From contig NZ_MAHX01000007.1 of assembly GCF_002023715.1 (NCBI RefSeq), positions 186,001 to 250,000 of the forward strand: a stretch of 64,000 nt of DNA, in the 5' to 3' direction. The notes under the pieces were generated by a model. It searched no databases, had not been told where the DNA came from, and saw only the letters and a program-made list of their open reading frames with translations. Shown here in pieces: positions 60,650 to 64,000 of the stretch. A program made the translations under genes and the position numbers. The first letter of the stretch is position 1. Every line of letters starts with the position of its first letter. The DNA comes from Elizabethkingia occulta. Lineage in GTDB: Bacteria > Bacteroidota > Bacteroidia > Flavobacteriales > Weeksellaceae.

Positions 60650-63082
60650 ATGTTACGCAACTGGATAAAAATAGCATTTACAAATTATAAAAAAAATTGG
60701 CTGACAAGCCTTATTAATCTTTTAGGTTTATCTGTCGGGTTGGTGATATTTTTGTTAGTATTTCTAAATTGGCAGGATGAGAAATCTTATGAGAAATGGG
60801 TTCCGAATGGGGAAAATGTATATTTAATAGAATTACAAAACGGTAAGGATAGCTATGTTTCTCAGGTCAATTATCCACTTTTGTATACTTCTCCTAAGAC
60901 ATTTCCGGAAATAGAGACATATACAGTAGTCAATATGTGGATGGATGTTAAAAACAAACTAACCACAGAAGGACATTCTGTTTATACTACTCCCATTTTT
61001 GCAACCGAAAATTTCTTTAAAGTACTACAGTTTCCCAAACTAGCTGGGAGCTATGAAAATATTCTTTTAGACAATACATCTATAGCTCTTTCCGAAGATA
61101 CTGCCAAGGCTTTATTTGGTAAAGATTACCTTCATAGTATCGGGAAAACAGTGGTGCTGGATAATGAAGGCAGCAAATATGTTGTACATGCAATTTATAA
61201 GAACCCCGAAGAATCCGAAAATACAATATTCCGGGGCGGGTTTGTAGTCCGTGATGCTTTTGTTAACGACAGCAAAGAGAGCTGGACCAACTATAGTTAC
61301 TATGGTTTCTTTAAAGTAAAGCCTAATACGGATTTAGCTAAACTGGAAGAAAAGCTCTCCAAATGGGATGATGATCATGAAAGAATTGAGAATCGAAAAA
61401 ATGGATGGGGAGATAACGGAGATCATATCAAAGCTCATTTGACTAATATCAGAAATATGAAGCTCGATGCTAAAGGATGGGGAGTGATGAAGGGCGATAA
61501 AAAATCTATTATTATTCTGATGTCATTATCAGGCCTTATTTTAGTTCTTTCCGGAATTAATTTCATTAATCTCAATACAGCGCAAGCTTCACAACGTGCT
61601 AAAGAAGTAGGTGTAAGAAAGGCTTTGGGAAGTTCTAAAAGAAAAATAATAGTTCAGTTTTTGTTAGAAACCCTTATCATGTATGCCACAGCATTTGTGA
61701 TCTCTATGGTTGTACTGGAATTGCTTTTACCAATCTACGGAAAGTATTTGGGGAAAGAGATAAAAATACAGGGATTTCAGGTCTATTTATATGCAGTTTT
61801 TATTGTCCTCATTTTCACCCTTGTTTCCGGAATTATTCCAGCGCTTTATCTTTCAGGATTTAAGCCTATTCAGACGCTGAAAGGAAATTTTGCAGGCAGT
61901 AAGCATGGTATATGGTTACGAAATCTTATTTTGTCATTACAGCTTATTATTTCATCATTTTTTATTATTTCATCATTGATTATTTATAAACAGGTAAACT
62001 ATATGATGGATAAAGATTTAGGTTTTAATGGGGATCAGGTATTTGAGATCAGCTTTAAAAAGACAAATTTTAAAGATGGCAACTATAATCAGAGAAAATA
62101 TGAATTGTACAGAGACCAGATAAAGCATTTTCCCGGAGTATTGGATATTACCGGTTCATCACAAAGTATTGGTAATGGTCTTAGGAATTTTGCAGGTGCA
62201 AAAGATAAAAGGGACTCTACAAAAACCACATCTGCCGGAATCGGAGCTATAGATTTTAATTATTTCAGTTTTTATAAACTAAGATTGGTTGCAGGCAGAG
62301 ATATTAATCCCAAATTGGCTACAGATACAGTGAATGGACTCGTAGTTAATGAAGCTTTTGTAAAAAGTATGGGCTGGAAACCTGCAGAAGCTATTGGTAA
62401 AGAAATATCAAGCGGACTATCTGAAAAGAGTAATAATTTGTTGATTATAGGAGTGGTGAAGGATTTCCATTATGGTGGAGTAAAAAATGAAATTTCTCCG
62501 GTCATGTTCTTTAATTACCAAAGGTACTGGACTAAAAACCAAATGAATAATCTGCAGATTAAACTTTCAGGGGACAATATCTCTCAAAATATTCAACGTA
62601 TCAAAAAATATTGGGAAACTCAGGTAGAGCCAGGCTATCCTTTTGAAGGTAATTTTGTCAATAAAAATTTCGCCAAGACTTTTGACAAATATAAAAAGCA
62701 ACGCCTATTATTCTCTATTCTAAATTCTGTTGTTTTGGTTGTTGCCCTTTTAGGACTATTTGCATTGTCCAGTCTGATTATAGAACAAAAACTCAAAGAT
62801 GTAGCGATTAAAAAGACATTGGGAGCATCAGACGGAGTACTGATAAAAGATCTGACAAAGAAATTTCTTTGGATCACAGCAATAGCGGTATTAATAAGTA
62901 TACCGATAAGTTATTATTTTATGAACGAATGGCTGAAAGATTTTGCCTACCGCATTGAAATGCCATGGTGGCCTTATATTGTGAGTTTAGCTATTCTTTT
63001 GCTGCTAACTTTTCTTGTCGTAAGTATTAAAGCTTACAGAGCAACAAAAGTAGAACTGGTAAAATACCTGAAATACGAATGA
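60650..63082 (+). CDS. FtsX/MacB-type ABC permease 5
   Basis: An 810-aa paralogue, the longest complete one. It begins MLRNWIKIAFTNYKKNWLTS and has VFLNWQDEKSYEKWVPNGENVYLIE. Its first periplasmic domain is clearly related to permease 6 (TTPIFATENFFKVLQFPKLAGSYENIL, SEDTAKALFGKDYLHSIGK). Coupling segments TAQASQRAKEVGVRKALGSS and KLKDVAIKKTLGASDG are conserved. Eight membrane helices as in the other copies. Confidence 0.9.
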   Translation: MLRNWIKIAFTNYKKNWLTSLINLLGLSVGLVIFLLVFLNWQDEKSYEKWVPNGENVYLIELQNGKDSYVSQVNYPLLYTSPKTFPEIETYTVVNMWMDVKNKLTTEGHSVYTTPIFATENFFKVLQFPKLAGSYENILLDNTSIALSEDTAKALFGKDYLHSIGKTVVLDNEGSKYVVHAIYKNPEESENTIFRGGFVVRDAFVNDSKESWTNYSYYGFFKVKPNTDLAKLEEKLSKWDDDHERIENRKNGWGDNGDHIKAHLTNIRNMKLDAKGWGVMKGDKKSIIILMSLSGLILVLSGINFINLNTAQASQRAKEVGVRKALGSSKRKIIVQFLLETLIMYATAFVISMVVLELLLPIYGKYLGKEIKIQGFQVYLYAVFIVLIFTLVSGIIPALYLSGFKPIQTLKGNFAGSKHGIWLRNLILSLQLIISSFFIISSLIIYKQVNYMMDKDLGFNGDQVFEISFKKTNFKDGNYNQRKYELYRDQIKHFPGVLDITGSSQSIGNGLRNFAGAKDKRDSTKTTSAGIGAIDFNYFSFYKLRLVAGRDINPKLATDTVNGLVVNEAFVKSMGWKPAEAIGKEISSGLSEKSNNLLIIGVVKDFHYGGVKNEISPVMFFNYQRYWTKNQMNNLQIKLSGDNISQNIQRIKKYWETQVEPGYPFEGNFVNKNFAKTFDKYKKQRLLFSILNSVVLVVALLGLFALSSLIIEQKLKDVAIKKTLGASDGVLIKDLTKKFLWITAIAVLISIPISYYFMNEWLKDFAYRIEMPWWPYIVSLAILLLLTFLVVSIKAYRATKVELVKYLKYE

Positions 63083-63170
63083 TACGGATTATGAAGTACG
63101 AATTACGAAGTTAGAGGTTCGAAATTAGAAAGTTAACCATTGACAATTAATCATTAACAATTAGCGGATT
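63083..63170 (+). repeat. Spacer 6, permease 5-6
   Basis: 88 nt: ATGAAGTACGAATTACGAAG, TTAGAGGTTCGAAATTAG, AAAGTTAACCATTGACAATT, AATCATTAACAATTAGCGG, then ATTATG. Closest to spacer 5. Confidence 0.7.
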
Positions 63171-64000
63171 ATGTTACACAACTGGATTAAAATAGCATTT
63201 AGCAATTATTATAAAAATTGGCTGACAACAATTATTAACCTTTTAGGATTATCTATCGGGTTAACAATTTTCTTGCTGGTATTTCTGAATTGGCAGGATG
63301 AGAAATCCTATGAGAAATGGGTGCCGAATAAAGAGAATATTTATTTTGTGGAACTACAGACCAGTAAAAATAATTATGCCTCCAATGTCAATTATCCATT
63401 GTTACATACAGCACCGAAAATGTTTTCAGAGATAGAGAATTATTCCGTAGTTGCTAATATAGGAGAAGAGGATAAAACTAAACTGATAGCTGATGGGCGC
63501 TCTGTCTATACTACCCCAATTGCCGCCAGTGAAGACTTTTTTAAAGTAATACAGCTTCCTAAAGTAGCAGGTAGTTATGATAACATTTTAGTAGACAGAC
63601 ATTCCGCAGCACTTTCTGAAGATACGGCCAAGGCTTTATTTGGTAAAGATTATCTGAACAGTATCGGCAAAGTTGTGGTGGCAGATAACGATGGAAGTAA
63701 ATATGTGGTGCAAGCAATTTACAAGAATCCTGCTGATGCTGAAAATACAATATTCAGAAGTGGTTTTATAGTTAGACAATCCAATATTGATAATAATGAG
63801 AATTGGACCAATTATAGTTTTTATGGCTTTTTCAAAGTGAAACCCAATACAGATATCACTAAGCTTGAAGAAAAATTGTCCAAATGGGATGACGATAACG
63901 AAAGAGCAGACAGAAGTAAATACGGTTGGGCAGATGACAGAGATCCTATTAAAGTTCATCTGACTAATGTCCGTGATATGAAACTTAAAGCCAAAGGTTC
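63171..64000 (+). CDS. FtsX/MacB-type ABC permease 6, 5' part
   Basis: The first 276 codons of a sixth paralogue, open to the end of the window. It begins MLHNWIKIAFSNYYKNWLTT, has one TM (about 19-40) and most of the first periplasmic domain (LQTSKNNYASNVNYPLLHTAPKMFSEIENYSVV, TTPIAASEDFFKVIQLPKVAGSYDNIL, ALSEDTAKALFGKDYLNSIGK), closest to permease 5. The array therefore continues beyond 64000, and whether further copies or a TolC gene follow cannot be seen. Confidence 0.88.
   Translation, partial: MLHNWIKIAFSNYYKNWLTTIINLLGLSIGLTIFLLVFLNWQDEKSYEKWVPNKENIYFVELQTSKNNYASNVNYPLLHTAPKMFSEIENYSVVANIGEEDKTKLIADGRSVYTTPIAASEDFFKVIQLPKVAGSYDNILVDRHSAALSEDTAKALFGKDYLNSIGKVVVADNDGSKYVVQAIYKNPADAENTIFRSGFIVRQSNIDNNENWTNYSFYGFFKVKPNTDITKLEEKLSKWDDDNERADRSKYGWADDRDPIKVHLTNVRDMKLKAKG

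Noticed and set aside
52976-63170. CRISPR-like or phage-type direct repeat array
   Set aside because: The repeated spacers are imperfect, 2.4 kb apart and lie between coding genes; there are no unique short spacers or cas genes.
1-64000. Integrated mobile element, prophage or genomic island
   Set aside because: No transposase, integrase or phage structural genes, and the single tRNA has no flanking direct repeat that I can see.

Overview
The window reads as chromosomal DNA of a flavobacterium in the Weeksellaceae (Elizabethkingia or Chryseobacterium type; family level is an inference). The support is AT-rich DNA, promoters of the Bacteroidota form (TTG, then TANNTTTG), few Shine-Dalgarno sites, a SusC/SusD pair, and families largely confined to Bacteroidota (HYC_CC_PP, DUF3347, DUF4932). 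I see no insertion sequence, integrase, prophage or CRISPR array.

1-15 kb holds housekeeping and transport genes: the end of a DUF349 protein, ribD, a YigZ/IMPACT protein, a TPP-riboswitch-controlled PnuC-type transporter (probably thiamine, PnuT), ffh, a TM2 protein and an aldo/keto reductase. An NhaC-family carrier follows behind a leader that folds like a SAM-I/SAM-IV riboswitch, then a pentapeptide-repeat protein, a GNAT and an MFS exporter. A copper module comes next (HYC_CC_PP protein, DUF3347 protein, and a large multicopper oxidase fused to a metal-binding motif and a CopB-like barrel), then an M28 lipoprotein peptidase.

15.6-26.3 kb is a propionyl-CoA block. A cobalamin riboswitch leads into prpB-prpC-prpD (methylcitrate cycle). 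After a terminator come mmsA, an acyl-CoA dehydrogenase, 3-hydroxyisobutyryl-CoA hydrolase, mmsB and enoyl-CoA hydratase, which take isobutyryl-CoA from valine to propionyl-CoA. The simplest reading is that when B12 is plentiful the B12-independent methylcitrate route is turned down in favour of methylmalonyl-CoA mutase. queH follows.

26.3-42.6 kb is a mosaic. It holds a TRASH-like lipoprotein, a GT32 glycosyltransferase, a barnase-type RNase lipoprotein with all catalytic residues and a natural cysteine pair at barnase positions 43 and 80, a degenerate GIY-YIG protein, and outer-membrane barrels. It also holds an AraC regulator with a decayed duplicate of its own 5' end, a REP-like palindrome, tRNA-Arg(CCT), and a SusC-SusD-phosphoesterase operon.

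42.7-64 kb is an export locus. A histidine kinase and an NtrC-family regulator diverge from an operon of HlyD/MacA adaptor, DUF4932 protease-like protein, head-GIN lipoprotein and one MacB/LolD-type ATPase. At least six tandem paralogous FtsX/MacB permeases (about 805 aa each) follow, the sixth running off the window. Two 18-bp palindromes two helical turns apart lie between the divergent units. The permeases share near-identical C-termini and membrane couplers but have divergent periplasmic domains, and they are separated by related low-complexity spacers. This looks like one ATPase serving a diversifying permease family.
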